Assembly: GCF_025567525.1 (NCBI RefSeq)
Contig: NZ_JAOQJY010000009.1
Coordinates: forward strand, 69,428-133,427
Origin: Gallintestinimicrobium propionicum
GTDB taxonomy: Bacteria > Bacillota > Clostridia > Lachnospirales > Lachnospiraceae
Reading direction: 5' to 3'
DNA: 64,000 nt
In this document: positions 32,220-40,411 of the stretch, piece after piece
How positions within the stretch are numbered: position 1 is the stretch's first letter
Layout: the number at the start of each line of letters is the position of its first letter
Translations under genes and position numbers: made by a program
The notes under the pieces: generated by a model
Told to the model about the DNA's origin: nothing
What the model saw: only the letters and a program-made list of their open reading frames with translations
Databases searched by the model: none

Positions 32220-33987
32220 TTCTTATAAGCAGGACGAACACAGCACAGACGTCGGTAAAATGAAGACGCTGATGCGCCTGTTTTCCTATCTGCTGGACTA
32301 TAAAAAGGAGATCCTCGCTGTTCTGGCGATCATGGCGTTCTGCGTGTTTGTCAGCCTCGTAAACCCTCTGATCATGGAAAACGCGATTGACAAGCATATT
32401 TCCACCGGCGATTTTCCCGGACTGGCAAAACTGATTGGAATCGCCGTTGTGCTGAACGTGATCATGATCCTTTTTGTCAAGCTGCGGATGCTGATTATGG
32501 CAAAGGTCTGCAACAGTATCCTCGTAACGATCCGCCAGCAGCTTTATACTCACATCCAGACCCTGGATTTTTCCTTTTTCGACAGCCGTCCCACCGGCAA
32601 GATCCTCGCCCGCATTATCGGCGACATCAACTCCTTAAAGGACGTGCTCGGCAACTGCGTCACGACGCTGATCCCGGATTTTTTCACAATCTGCGCCGTC
32701 GTCGTGATCATGTTTCTCAAAAATCCGGTTCTCGCAGCGGCTTCCCTGATCAGCCTGCCGCTGATGATCTTCTGCATGTGGTTTATCCAGGTGTACTCGC
32801 ATAAGCGCTGGCAGATCCACCGCAAAAAATCTTCCAACTTAAACGCGTTTGTCCACGAGGATTTGTCCGGAATCCGTATCATCCAGAGCTTTTCCGCCGA
32901 ACAGGAAACGATGGCTACGTTCCATCAGCTGACGGACGAGCACCGGGATTCTTTTATCGACGCAGTGCGCTTAAATGACGCGTTTGGTTCCGCCATCGAT
33001 ATTTGCTGGGCAATCGGCACTTTCGCCCTGTATTTTACCGGCATTGTCCTTCTCGGTCCCGATAAGATTTCCCTCGGTATCCTGATCGCATTCGGCTCCT
33101 ATATTTCGATGTTTTGGAATCCGATTATGAACCTGAGCAACTTTTACAACCAGATCATCACCAATATCGCCGGAGCCGAACGTATTTTTGAGATTCTGGA
33201 CACAGAGTCTAAAATTTCCGATGCTGACGGCGTGACCAAGCTGCCTCCGGTCAAAGGAGCTGTTACCTTCGATCATGTTTCCTTCTCCTATGATGGAGAG
33301 AAGCGCGTTTTAGACGACGTCAGCTTCCAGATCAAACCCGGCGAAACGATTGCTTTAGTCGGTCCTACCGGCGCAGGCAAAACGACGATCGTCAACCTGA
33401 TCAGCCGCTTTTACGATATCCAGACCGGTCATATCCTGATCGACGATTACGACGTGCAGAAAATTTCCATCGAAAGCCTCCGGCAGCAGATGGGCGTCAT
33501 GACACAGGATAACTTCCTGTTCTCCGGCACGATCAAGGACAATATCCGTTACGGAAAACTCGATGCGACGGACGAAGAGATCATCGCAGCCGCAAAGGCA
33601 GTCAACGCACATGACTTTATCCTAAAGCTCGAAAAAGGATATGACACCGTATTATCCGAACGCGGCGGCGGTCTTTCCATCGGTCAGAAGCAGCTGCTCG
33701 CCTTTGCCCGCACGATGGTATCCGATCCCCGCATCCTGATTCTGGACGAGGCAACCAGCAGTATCGATACCAACACGGAAATCCTCGTGCAGGAGGGCAT
33801 TGAACAGCTTTTAAAGGGACGTACCTCCTTTGTCATTGCACACCGCCTTTCCACGATCCAGAAGGCCGACCGGATCTTCGTCATCGACAACGGCCGCATC
33901 ATCGAGGAGGGCAATGCAGCGCAGCTGCTTGCGCAGAAAGGCTTCTACTACGATCTGTACATGAGTCAGTTTAAAAATGTGATGTAA
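32209..33987 (+). CDS. Heterodimeric ABC exporter subunit with catalytic site (BmrD-like)
   Basis: Partner half-transporter, 592 residues: six-helix membrane domain, then Walker A GPTGAGKTTIVN, Q-loop MTQDNFLFS, signature LSIGQKQLL and Walker B ILILDEATSSID. It has the catalytic Glu but an altered signature (I in place of G). Together with the Asp in its partner this gives one functional and one degenerate ATP site. Members of this group export drugs or lipids. The leader attenuator upstream suggests induction by ribosome-acting antibiotics. It is the last gene before a bidirectional terminator. Confidence 0.93.
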   Translation: MAVNSYKQDEHSTDVGKMKTLMRLFSYLLDYKKEILAVLAIMAFCVFVSLVNPLIMENAIDKHISTGDFPGLAKLIGIAVVLNVIMILFVKLRMLIMAKVCNSILVTIRQQLYTHIQTLDFSFFDSRPTGKILARIIGDINSLKDVLGNCVTTLIPDFFTICAVVVIMFLKNPVLAAASLISLPLMIFCMWFIQVYSHKRWQIHRKKSSNLNAFVHEDLSGIRIIQSFSAEQETMATFHQLTDEHRDSFIDAVRLNDAFGSAIDICWAIGTFALYFTGIVLLGPDKISLGILIAFGSYISMFWNPIMNLSNFYNQIITNIAGAERIFEILDTESKISDADGVTKLPPVKGAVTFDHVSFSYDGEKRVLDDVSFQIKPGETIALVGPTGAGKTTIVNLISRFYDIQTGHILIDDYDVQKISIESLRQQMGVMTQDNFLFSGTIKDNIRYGKLDATDEEIIAAAKAVNAHDFILKLEKGYDTVLSERGGGLSIGQKQLLAFARTMVSDPRILILDEATSSIDTNTEILVQEGIEQLLKGRTSFVIAHRLSTIQKADRIFVIDNGRIIEEGNAAQLLAQKGFYYDLYMSQFKNVM

Positions 33988-34041
33988 ATCACTGCACCGC
34001 GGCATAAAGACGATATCATTTTGTTGTGCCGCACCACGAGC

Positions 34042-34089
34042 AAAACGGCGCTGTCCGGAATTTCGTTTTCCAGACAGCGCCGTTTTTTT
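34042..34089. terminator. Bidirectional terminator between the exporter and thiN
   Basis: AAAACGGCGCTGTC (34042-34055) pairs perfectly with GACAGCGCCGTTTT (34073-34086), with T-runs on both strands. It separates convergent genes. Confidence 0.92.
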
Positions 34090-34124
34090 GTGTCTTCTTT
34101 CTATTCTGCCCCTTCTTGCGCCCG

Positions 34125-34772
34125 TTATTCTTTTTCGGATAAGATCACTGCAAGCATTCCCTGCTCCACCGTCACACTGGACCGTTTTCCAATAAATTCA
34201 TTAGAAATCCCGATCGGAAAGCTGTTTGTAATCTCACCGTCCTGCATTTCATATTTTAAATTTCGAATCGTAACGCCTGATGCCTTTTCCCCAAGAGAAA
34301 ACAGGGACAGAAAGCCTTTCGCTTCCGGTTTAAACCAGACCGTCTCGTTCTGCATCACGAATGCCGTCGTCTTATCATCCATCAAATACCCAACTGCGCT
34401 GCACTGTTTTAAATAAATCAGGCACTGCAGGTTTGCCAGCGTATGCTCGAGTCTGCCGCCCATCCCGCCGTAAATGCGAAATTCCTGACAGCCTTCTAAA
34501 AGACCTATACGGATTGCAGCCAGCATATCCGTATCGTCCTTTTCTGTCGGAAGTACAACGACATGATCCGGCGCAATTTTTGCGATCTCCGCAATCTGCG
34601 GCATGTCCGATTCCTGCGCGGAATCAAAGTCGCCCACAATCAGGTCCGGAACTATAGCATATTTTCTGCAGGTATCGTAACCGCCATCCACTGCGATCAC
34701 AAGATCCTCCGGCTTTGTTTCGATTTTTTGAACGTTGCAGTCTCCTGCTCCAATTAAGATACACCGTTGCAT
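34125..34772 (-). CDS. thiN: Thiamine pyrophosphokinase
   Basis: Cytoplasmic enzyme transferring pyrophosphate from ATP to thiamine. The 215-residue product shows the family pattern: VIAVDGGYDTC near 30, PDLIVGDFDSA near 50, PTEKDDTDMLAAI near 80, and GGMGGRLEHTLANLQ near 105 (the GxxGGRxDH motif has E in place of the usual D). The ATG at 34772 follows GAAGGGAGTGGCAGC and is chosen over an upstream in-frame start that has no conserved residues. It stands between a terminator and the TPR-protein gene on the same strand. Confidence 0.93.
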   Translation of the reverse strand: MQRCILIGAGDCNVQKIETKPEDLVIAVDGGYDTCRKYAIVPDLIVGDFDSAQESDMPQIAEIAKIAPDHVVVLPTEKDDTDMLAAIRIGLLEGCQEFRIYGGMGGRLEHTLANLQCLIYLKQCSAVGYLMDDKTTAFVMQNETVWFKPEAKGFLSLFSLGEKASGVTIRNLKYEMQDGEITNSFPIGISNEFIGKRSSVTVEQGMLAVILSEKE

Positions 34773-34835
34773 GCTGCCACTCCCTTCTGTCCATCTGCGC
34801 CACCTGCATGATACCCCCACGCTGTGGCAGCCTAC

Positions 34836-36122
34836 TTACTCCTTCTGACGCTTCTCGTTTTCTCCGCCCCAGTCATAAATCATTTCCGCCGACGAGCCCT
34901 CCGCCGTGTAGGTCTTTTTTGCAAAGCGGTAATTCATCCGGGATACAACGTTTGTATTGTCCGTTGCAATCCCGCTTACCATTGTATTCCAGTACACAAT
35001 CTCATATTCCGTATGCGGATAATATGCCGCCGGATCGTAAGCTGGCACATACTCGATGCTGCTTCTCTGTACGCCGAGATCCTCCATTTTCTGTCCCAGC
35101 ACCCGAATTGTACCACTTGGCTGTGCAAGAGAATCATCTTCTACAAAAGAAAACTTCCAGCCGTCCTCTGTAAGGAGAAATACGATCGCTTCTTTCGTGA
35201 CCGGCACATAGGTATTGCCCGTCCAGTATTCCATCGTGCGATTGATAAACGCATCCCGGATGGCCTTGTACTGATCCGTCACGATGAAATTCCGCGCCGC
35301 CTCGTAGCCTTCCTGTTCAAACGCCTCAAACATCGGCGCGAAGTAATCGCTTATCTCCTGCTGTTTGGAAAGACATGCCAAAATACCATCTGCTTCTGCA
35401 TCTCCCAGCGCCTGCGCCCGTTCTAGCAGTTTCTTCCAGCTGTCCCGATGCGAAAGGCTTAAATAAATCTTCTGTGCTTTCGGTATTATAAAGCTGTATG
35501 CTGCTTCCTGGTAGCTGCTGTCCTTTTCTGCAAGCCCCAAAAGCTTTTCGGCAACGTCTGCATATTCGTCAAAATCAGAGGTTCCATCCAGTTCGTCTAA
35601 CATCAGGGACGCAGTATCCTCCTGCACTGTGACCTGCTGGACACAGTTTTCTAAAACGCTTCTGACACTTTCATTATCCGGATCTGATTCCAGCACGGTA
35701 AGACAACTCCTGATATCGTCCAGACCGGCAGTCTTTTCATTGACATGCTCCACTACGCTGTTCAATACGGTCGCACAGTAGTTCTGCAGCAGAATTTCGG
35801 ACTGTGTCGTCTCGTATCCCTGATGTAGAATTTCTGCCGCCTCATCCAGCTGTCCCTGCGCTGCATAATCATCCGCCAGCCCACGATAAGCGCGCACGCT
35901 GCCTTCATCGATGGAAAGCGCTTCCGTATAAGCCTCCTGCGCCTCTAAATAATTCATTTCCGTCATATATTTTGCCGCAAGGGTCAGCTGCTTTTCCACC
36001 TTTGTCTGCGGTAAATTATGATAAATCAGCGTAGAACCTGCTGCCGTCACAATCACTGCTGCCGCTGCGATTCCGATTTTTTTCCTTTTCTGCGCTAATT
36101 TTTTTCCTCTTTTTTTCCACAT
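34836..36122 (-). CDS. Membrane-anchored TPR-repeat protein of unknown function
   Basis: The 428-residue product has a strongly basic start (WKKRGKKLAQKRKK), one helix (IGIAAAAVIVTAAGSTLIYH, about 17-36) and then an outward-facing domain. At least two TPR motifs are visible near 50-120 (AAKYMTEMNYLEAQEAYTEA and AYRGLADDYAAQGQLDEAAE). The second half, rich in aromatic residues and acidic stretches, does not match anything I recognise. The ATG at 36122 is preferred because the upstream extension needs a TTG. Its own promoter lies at 36216-36245. It follows the prepilin peptidase gene on the same strand. Confidence 0.82.
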   Translation of the reverse strand: MWKKRGKKLAQKRKKIGIAAAAVIVTAAGSTLIYHNLPQTKVEKQLTLAAKYMTEMNYLEAQEAYTEALSIDEGSVRAYRGLADDYAAQGQLDEAAEILHQGYETTQSEILLQNYCATVLNSVVEHVNEKTAGLDDIRSCLTVLESDPDNESVRSVLENCVQQVTVQEDTASLMLDELDGTSDFDEYADVAEKLLGLAEKDSSYQEAAYSFIIPKAQKIYLSLSHRDSWKKLLERAQALGDAEADGILACLSKQQEISDYFAPMFEAFEQEGYEAARNFIVTDQYKAIRDAFINRTMEYWTGNTYVPVTKEAIVFLLTEDGWKFSFVEDDSLAQPSGTIRVLGQKMEDLGVQRSSIEYVPAYDPAAYYPHTEYEIVYWNTMVSGIATDNTNVVSRMNYRFAKKTYTAEGSSAEMIYDWGGENEKRQKE

Positions 36123-36215
36123 GATAGATCTCTGCCTTTTCCTGTCTTTCTTTCGCCCCGATGCCAAAACCAACGGATTTTCCGGCTGTTTCTGGTGTCA
36201 GCGCATACAGACGGT

Positions 36216-36245
36216 ATTGTATCAACTTTTCTCCCGCTTTGTAAA
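36216..36245 (-). promoter_or_regulatory. Promoter of the TPR-protein gene
   Basis: Minus strand TTTACA (36240-36245), 18-bp spacer, TACAAT (36216-36221) with an upstream TG giving an extended -10 (TGATACAAT). Confidence 0.65.
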
Positions 36246-36288
36246 GGCTTTACACGAAAAAGTCACAGATCCGCTCTTCTATTCCCAA

Positions 36289-36735
36289 TCATGCTCCCAT
36301 AGAGCGGAACATTCCAAACATAAGCCCCATACTCAGAAATGGTCCAAGCGCAATCTTCCGCTCTCTCCCGTTTCGAAACAACATCAGATACAGACAGTAT
36401 CCCCCTGCAAGCGCCATTCCAAACGCAAGACTGTCCCAGACAGCAGACAATCCCAAAAAGAAACCACCTGCCGCCATCAGCTTGACATCCCCGCCGCCGA
36501 CTGCTCCCGGCCTGCATACAGCTGCCGCAAAAAGCGGCAATCCGGCAATAAACGCCCCGGCAAAACGCATTCTTATAGAAGGCTGCGGCATCCAAAAAAG
36601 CGCAGCAACACCGGTCAGGAACAGAAATCCCGTGATCGCGTCCGGAATCTTTCTTTTCTTAAAATCACAAAGGCTGGCTGTAATCAGACCTCCCATAAAA
36701 AGTACATCCAACAAATAGCTTCCTGTTTCTTTCAT
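36289..36735 (-). CDS. A24-family prepilin peptidase, short form
   Basis: Membrane aspartic peptidase of type IV prepilin-like proteins. The 148-residue product is only the peptidase half, like CpaA/TadV, with no N-terminal methyltransferase domain. The two catalytic aspartates are seen in SLCDFKKRKIPD (near 24) and in the GxGD motif AVGGGDVKLMA (near 79). Several hydrophobic segments cover the rest. No pilin, ATPase or secretin genes lie nearby, so its substrate must be encoded elsewhere. It starts with ATG after the truncated 94-bp repeat, whose end gives GAGCGGAAAAA as ribosome site. Confidence 0.88.
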   Translation of the reverse strand: MKETGSYLLDVLFMGGLITASLCDFKKRKIPDAITGFLFLTGVAALFWMPQPSIRMRFAGAFIAGLPLFAAAVCRPGAVGGGDVKLMAAGGFFLGLSAVWDSLAFGMALAGGYCLYLMLFRNGRERKIALGPFLSMGLMFGMFRSMGA

Positions 36736-36743
36736 TTTTTCCG

Positions 36744-36772
36744 CTCATTTCTGCGCACGCTTTTTGCGCATG
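36744..36772 (-). repeat. 94-bp leader repeat, copy 4, truncated to its gene-proximal end
   Basis: Only the last 29 bp remain (CATGCGCAAAAAGCGTGCGC, then AGAAATGAG). The mini-ORF MRKKRAQK is intact and its TGA lies 9 nt before the prepilin peptidase ATG. The two upstream stem-loops are absent. The surviving part is exactly the hairpin-ORF-ribosome-site module. Confidence 0.8.
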
Positions 36773-36985
36773 TTTTCTGCTTTCCATTCTAGCAAATTTG
36801 CGACTTTCCGGTAAGCCGTAATGTCTCACAAAATCGATAATCCAAACGCACGTTCTTTTTGTAACCACTTGCAAATTTGGCAGCAATTTCAAAACTGGCA
36901 TGGTAAAAAAAGTGTAAAATGGCACTTTCTATCATGCCACATATTGCTTATGATAAGAAAAACTTTGATGAGGAGGATTTCCACT

Positions 36986-37585
36986 ATGAAAAAAGAATCT
37001 TTTCAGAAGCTGGTTTTGACCGGTGTATTTGCAGCATTATCTTATGTTGTCTTCACTTTTTTGCAGATTAAGATCCCGCTTCCCGGCGGCGATGCAACAA
37101 GCATCCATCTCGGCAATGCAGTCTGTGTTCTCGGCGCGCTGATCCTTGGCGGTCTCTGGGGCGGCATCGGCGGCTCCATCGGCATGACCATCGGCGACCT
37201 TTTCGATCCTGTCTATGTCGTATATGCACCCAAGACCTTTATTCTGAAGCTCTGCATCGGTCTGATCACCGGTCTGATCGCCCATCGCTTCGGTCACATC
37301 ACTTATCAGACAGACAAAAAGAAAATCGCCCGTATTGCAGCACTGGCAGCACTGGGCGGGCTGATCTTCAACACAATCTTTGATCCTCTTGTAGGATATT
37401 TTTATAAGCTGCTGATCCTGGGCAAACCCGCTGCAGAGCTGACTCTGGCATGGAATATCACTGCAACAGCCATCAACACCGTGATTTCCACCATCGTTTC
37501 CGTTCTTGTATACATGGCGCTTCTGCCTGCACTCAAAAAGTCCGGTCTGTTCTTTCAGGTCGGTAAAGAAGGATCTTCCAAATGA
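36986..37585 (+). CDS. ECF transporter S component, probably for vitamin B6 (PdxU-like)
   Basis: Substrate-binding membrane subunit of an energy-coupling-factor importer. The 199-residue product has five or six helices with the S-component features: a start like KLVLTGVFAALSYVVFTF, then PLPGGDATSIHLGNAVCVLGALILGG and GSIGMTIGDLFDPVYVVYAP. The start at 36986 follows GAGGAGGATTTCCACT. The stop overlaps pdxK by 4 bp (ATGA), which assigns pyridoxine or a related B6 vitamer as the likely substrate. The shared ECF ATPases and T subunit are not in this window. Confidence 0.87.
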   Translation: MKKESFQKLVLTGVFAALSYVVFTFLQIKIPLPGGDATSIHLGNAVCVLGALILGGLWGGIGGSIGMTIGDLFDPVYVVYAPKTFILKLCIGLITGLIAHRFGHITYQTDKKKIARIAALAALGGLIFNTIFDPLVGYFYKLLILGKPAAELTLAWNITATAINTVISTIVSVLVYMALLPALKKSGLFFQVGKEGSSK

Positions 37586-38436
37586 ATCTACAGATTCCCA
37601 AAAAGGCGGCAGTCATCAACAGCTTCGCCGGATATGGACGCTGTTCCCTCACCGAGGCGCTTCCCATTTTGAGCGCCATGAGGGTGCAGGCGTGCCCGGT
37701 GCCTACCGCCGTTTTTTCCAATCATACAGGGTTTGCAGCCTTCGCCTGTCAGGATCTGACCGCGTTTCTGCCCTCCTATCTGGAGCAATGGAAGCAGTTA
37801 AATCTTACGTTTGACGGTGTTTTGTGCGGATTTTTAGGACAGGCAGAACAAATTCTGTCTGTTTCTTCCTTTCTTTCCGACCAGAAAAGCCGAGGCTGCC
37901 AAACAATTCTCGTCGATCCCGTCATGGGCGATCACGGAAAGCCCTATCGCACGATCACACCAAAACACTGTCAAAAGCTGCGCAGCCTGATTCCGCTGGC
38001 AGACATCATTACTCCCAATATCACGGAAGCATGCCTTTTGACGGATACGCCCTGGAAAGACGGCTTCTGGAATGAATCTGAGCTTTCTGAGCTTTGTCAA
38101 AGGCTTCACAAACTCGGTCCGTCCAAAATCGTCATCACAGGTCTGCCCTGCCTGATCCATGGGAAAGAAGGCTTTGAAAATTATCTGTCCTGCAAGGAGC
38201 CGTTTTCTCAATGCGCCTGCCTGACGCCCTCTGCAGGTCCGTCCCGACATGGAACCGGCGATATTTTCGCTTCGATCCTGATGGCGGACGCACTAAACGG
38301 CGTCGATTTTTCCGTCTCCGTCCAAAAGGCGGCGGATTTTATTTCCAAATGTATTTCCGCATCGAAAGCGCTGCAGATTCCGGAGCCTGATGGCGTCTGC
38401 TTCGAAAATTTCCTGTCAGATCTGGCAGACCAGTAA
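37582..38436 (+). CDS. pdxK: Pyridoxamine/pyridoxal kinase
   Basis: Ribokinase-fold kinase phosphorylating B6 vitamers in the cytoplasm. The 284-residue product shows VINSFAGYGRCSLTEALPIL at the start, VDPVMGDHGKPYRTI near 112-126, TPNITEACLLT near 144, and the anion-hole/catalytic motif SRHGTGDIFASILM near 218-231. Its GTGD element carries the base aspartate. It is translationally coupled to the S component upstream, forming an uptake-and-trap pair. A terminator and repeat copy follow. Confidence 0.94.
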   Translation: MNLQIPKKAAVINSFAGYGRCSLTEALPILSAMRVQACPVPTAVFSNHTGFAAFACQDLTAFLPSYLEQWKQLNLTFDGVLCGFLGQAEQILSVSSFLSDQKSRGCQTILVDPVMGDHGKPYRTITPKHCQKLRSLIPLADIITPNITEACLLTDTPWKDGFWNESELSELCQRLHKLGPSKIVITGLPCLIHGKEGFENYLSCKEPFSQCACLTPSAGPSRHGTGDIFASILMADALNGVDFSVSVQKAADFISKCISASKALQIPEPDGVCFENFLSDLADQ

Positions 38437-38482
38437 ATGATACATCTATAACCGGGCGTATCAGCTCCTGTTTTTCCTGCAC

Positions 38483-38557
38483 GAAAAAAGAATGCGCCGA
38501 GTGCGCATCCTCGCAGCGCGTTTTTCTTTCATAGGACGCATTTTCCTATGAAAGAAA
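38483..38557. repeat. Modular palindrome repeat, copy at pdxK 3' side
   Basis: Contains AAAAAAGAATGCGCC, GAGTGCGCATCCTCGCAG, then a hairpin with arms TCTTTCATAGGA/TTCCTATGAAAGA. The GCGCCGAGTGCGCATCCTCG core is shared with copies at 41719, 44136 and 60361. Confidence 0.75.
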
Positions 38558-38613
38558 CAAAAGATCCTGCATTGTCCGACGCAAACGCGCAGCTGCAATG
38601 CAGGATCTTTTTT
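38558..38613. terminator. Bidirectional terminator between pdxK and the flavin reductase
   Basis: AAAGATCCTGCATTG (38560-38574) and CAATGCAGGATCTTT (38596-38610) form a perfect 15-bp stem with T-runs on both strands. Confidence 0.92.
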
Positions 38614-38637
38614 GCAATCTGTTATTTCGATCCGGCT

Positions 38638-39138
38638 CTATTTTACCAGCACTTTCTCAATTTCTGCGATATAAAGCGTATGGAAATCCTTATCCGGATA
38701 CCAGGAATCCACGGTCTTTTGATCCAGAAATGCCGCTTCCTCCATGGGCTGTGCGAACAGCTTACGGCACACGAGCGTCATCCGGCTTTCTTCAAAAACG
38801 GGTGCGCCATCTACAAGTGACTCTGTCAGTCCGCTTTTGGCGATCTTATCCTCTGTCCTCCCAGATACCGTTCCCATGTAATTTAACATCTCCCGCTGTG
38901 TTTCCGGGAAAATACCAAGGGAAAACGTCTCTGTCTGATCCAGAAAGGTCTTCGTGTAGCGCTGTGGGCGAATCACGATCATCACGACCGACTTTCCCCA
39001 CATTTCACCTACTGCTCCCCAGCTCGCCGTCATGGCGTTGCTTTTGCCGTCTTTGTTTGCTGCTACCAGCAGCCACTCCTTTCCGATCAGCTCGAAGGGG
39101 TTATCCTTGATCTCCTGCGGTTTGATTTCACGAAACAT
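38638..39138 (-). CDS. Flavin reductase-like FMN-binding protein
   Basis: The 166-residue product matches the flavin reductase-like split-barrel family: WLLVAANKDGKSNAMTASWGAVGEMWGKSV near 21-52, IVIRPQRYTKTFLDQTETFSLGIF near 54-77 and the closing VDSWYPDKDFHTLYIAEIEKV. Such proteins bind FMN and reduce or carry flavin; the partner is unknown. The ATG at 39138 follows GAAATGAGGAAAACT supplied by a copy of the 94-bp repeat. Confidence 0.88.
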   Translation of the reverse strand: MFREIKPQEIKDNPFELIGKEWLLVAANKDGKSNAMTASWGAVGEMWGKSVVMIVIRPQRYTKTFLDQTETFSLGIFPETQREMLNYMGTVSGRTEDKIAKSGLTESLVDGAPVFEESRMTLVCRKLFAQPMEEAAFLDQKTVDSWYPDKDFHTLYIAEIEKVLVK

Positions 39139-39145
39139 AGTTTTC

Positions 39146-39238
39146 CTCATTTCTGCGCACGTTTTTTGCGCATGTCAAGTTTGTGTCAAGTGCGCGCAGA
39201 CACAAATCTCGCGATTGAAAAATTTTATTTTCAATCTT
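39146..39238 (-). repeat. 94-bp structured leader repeat, copy 5
   Basis: Full copy between pspC and the flavin reductase gene. The mini-ORF is MRKKRAQK with a synonymous AAA, and its TGA lies 8 nt before the flavin reductase ATG. Confidence 0.87.
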
Positions 39239-39251
39239 CTTCCTCCCGTCT

Positions 39252-39461
39252 TTAGTCTACGATTCCGTCATCTTCCGGAATGATCACTGCCAGAATAAAA
39301 TACAGAATCAGTCCAAGTAAGCCTGCACTTGTAATCAGGCTGATCACTACATATAAAATACGGATCACAGTTGCATCGATCCCGAAGAAATCTCCAAGGC
39401 CGCCGCACACGCCGCATACCATTCTGTTCGTTGTGGAACGAAATAATTTTTTATTGTTCAT
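39252..39461 (-). CDS. PspC-domain membrane protein
   Basis: Small envelope-stress protein, 69 residues, consisting of one PspC domain: KLFRSTTNRMVCGVCGGLGD, then FFGIDATVIRILYVVISLIT, and a single helix LGLILYFILAVIIPEDD. It lies 29 bp after the DUF4097 gene in the padR operon. The ATG follows AGAGAGGACATCCTT. Confidence 0.93.
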   Translation of the reverse strand: MNNKKLFRSTTNRMVCGVCGGLGDFFGIDATVIRILYVVISLITSAGLLGLILYFILAVIIPEDDGIVD

Positions 39462-39490
39462 AAGGATGTCCTCTCTTTCTTTGCTTTATC

Positions 39491-40411
39491 TTAATCCTGT
39501 TCGAAGTAAATTTCAATATTTCCCATGGAAGAATCCAATTTCATCTTTCCGGATGCCTTATTGCAGATTACGAAATTCTCCATGGAAACGCCGTCAAATT
39601 CTACGTTTCCCAGATCGCTGTCTATCTCATAATCAAAATCGTCTTCTCTCTGTGAAAGGTTCAACACAATGTTTCCAAGCTCAGCATCTGCATCCACCAT
39701 ATCTGTGATGCTCCCCGAAAAACGGAGGACACCTGCTTCTGCATCCGCTTCCAGCTCCGCTGCCTCACTATCCGTCACAGTAATGGCTCCCGCCTCCGCC
39801 GACAAAATCAGCTTTTTCGTCTGCAGCCCGGATGCTTCAATGCTTCCAGCTCCTGCCGAAAATTCCATTTCCTCCGCCGAAAAATCCTGCAGTGCCACAT
39901 ACGCCGCCTGTGCATCGATTTCGATCTTTTTCCAGTCCATCGATTTCGGAACCGTCAGGACGATTTCGCCGCCCTTTTGAATCGGTTTATGGTTCTTTTC
40001 TTCCAGATACAGACAGTTGTCTTCGATATAACAGTTCATCTTATCCCGATTGCTTCCGCTGAGGATAATTGCGTCGGACTTTCCGGGAACGATTTTTAAT
40101 GCCAGGGTATTTGCGGAAATTTCCATTTCTTCCGGCAGCTTCCCGTTGAACGAAATTACCTCGCCTGTGCTGGTGCTTCCTACATCCGCAGGGCCGTCGG
40201 TTCCCCGTGACAAAATCTGAATCGATTCTTTTGTATTTGGCTGGAAATTCAAACCGATAAACGTGTCGCTGCCACCGAAATGAATATAGCGGCTGTTGAT
40301 CTTGTCAATATTCTTCCATCCACCCATTGAGCTTCCGATCCCGATGAAAAGGAAGCCTGTTGCAATACAGATGATCGAGCCTGCAATCATCCCTTTTTTC
40401 CAGTTTTTCAT
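39491..40411 (-). CDS. DUF4097 beta-repeat protein, membrane-anchored
   Basis: The 306-residue product has one N-terminal helix (GMIAGSIICIATGFLFIGIG) and then a long beta-helix-like region of DUF4097 type. The repeats read like KIEIDAQAAYVALQDFSAEEMEFSAGAGSIEASGLQTKK and SEAAELEADAEAGVLRFSG, each with alternating D/E/A and short hydrophobic strands. The start at 40411 follows AAAAGGAGGTCGGGCAGT. The gene overlaps the DUF1700 gene by 4 bp. In Firmicutes this trio is usually an envelope-stress module; a precise function is not known. Confidence 0.9.
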   Translation of the reverse strand: MKNWKKGMIAGSIICIATGFLFIGIGSSMGGWKNIDKINSRYIHFGGSDTFIGLNFQPNTKESIQILSRGTDGPADVGSTSTGEVISFNGKLPEEMEISANTLALKIVPGKSDAIILSGSNRDKMNCYIEDNCLYLEEKNHKPIQKGGEIVLTVPKSMDWKKIEIDAQAAYVALQDFSAEEMEFSAGAGSIEASGLQTKKLILSAEAGAITVTDSEAAELEADAEAGVLRFSGSITDMVDADAELGNIVLNLSQREDDFDYEIDSDLGNVEFDGVSMENFVICNKASGKMKLDSSMGNIEIYFEQD

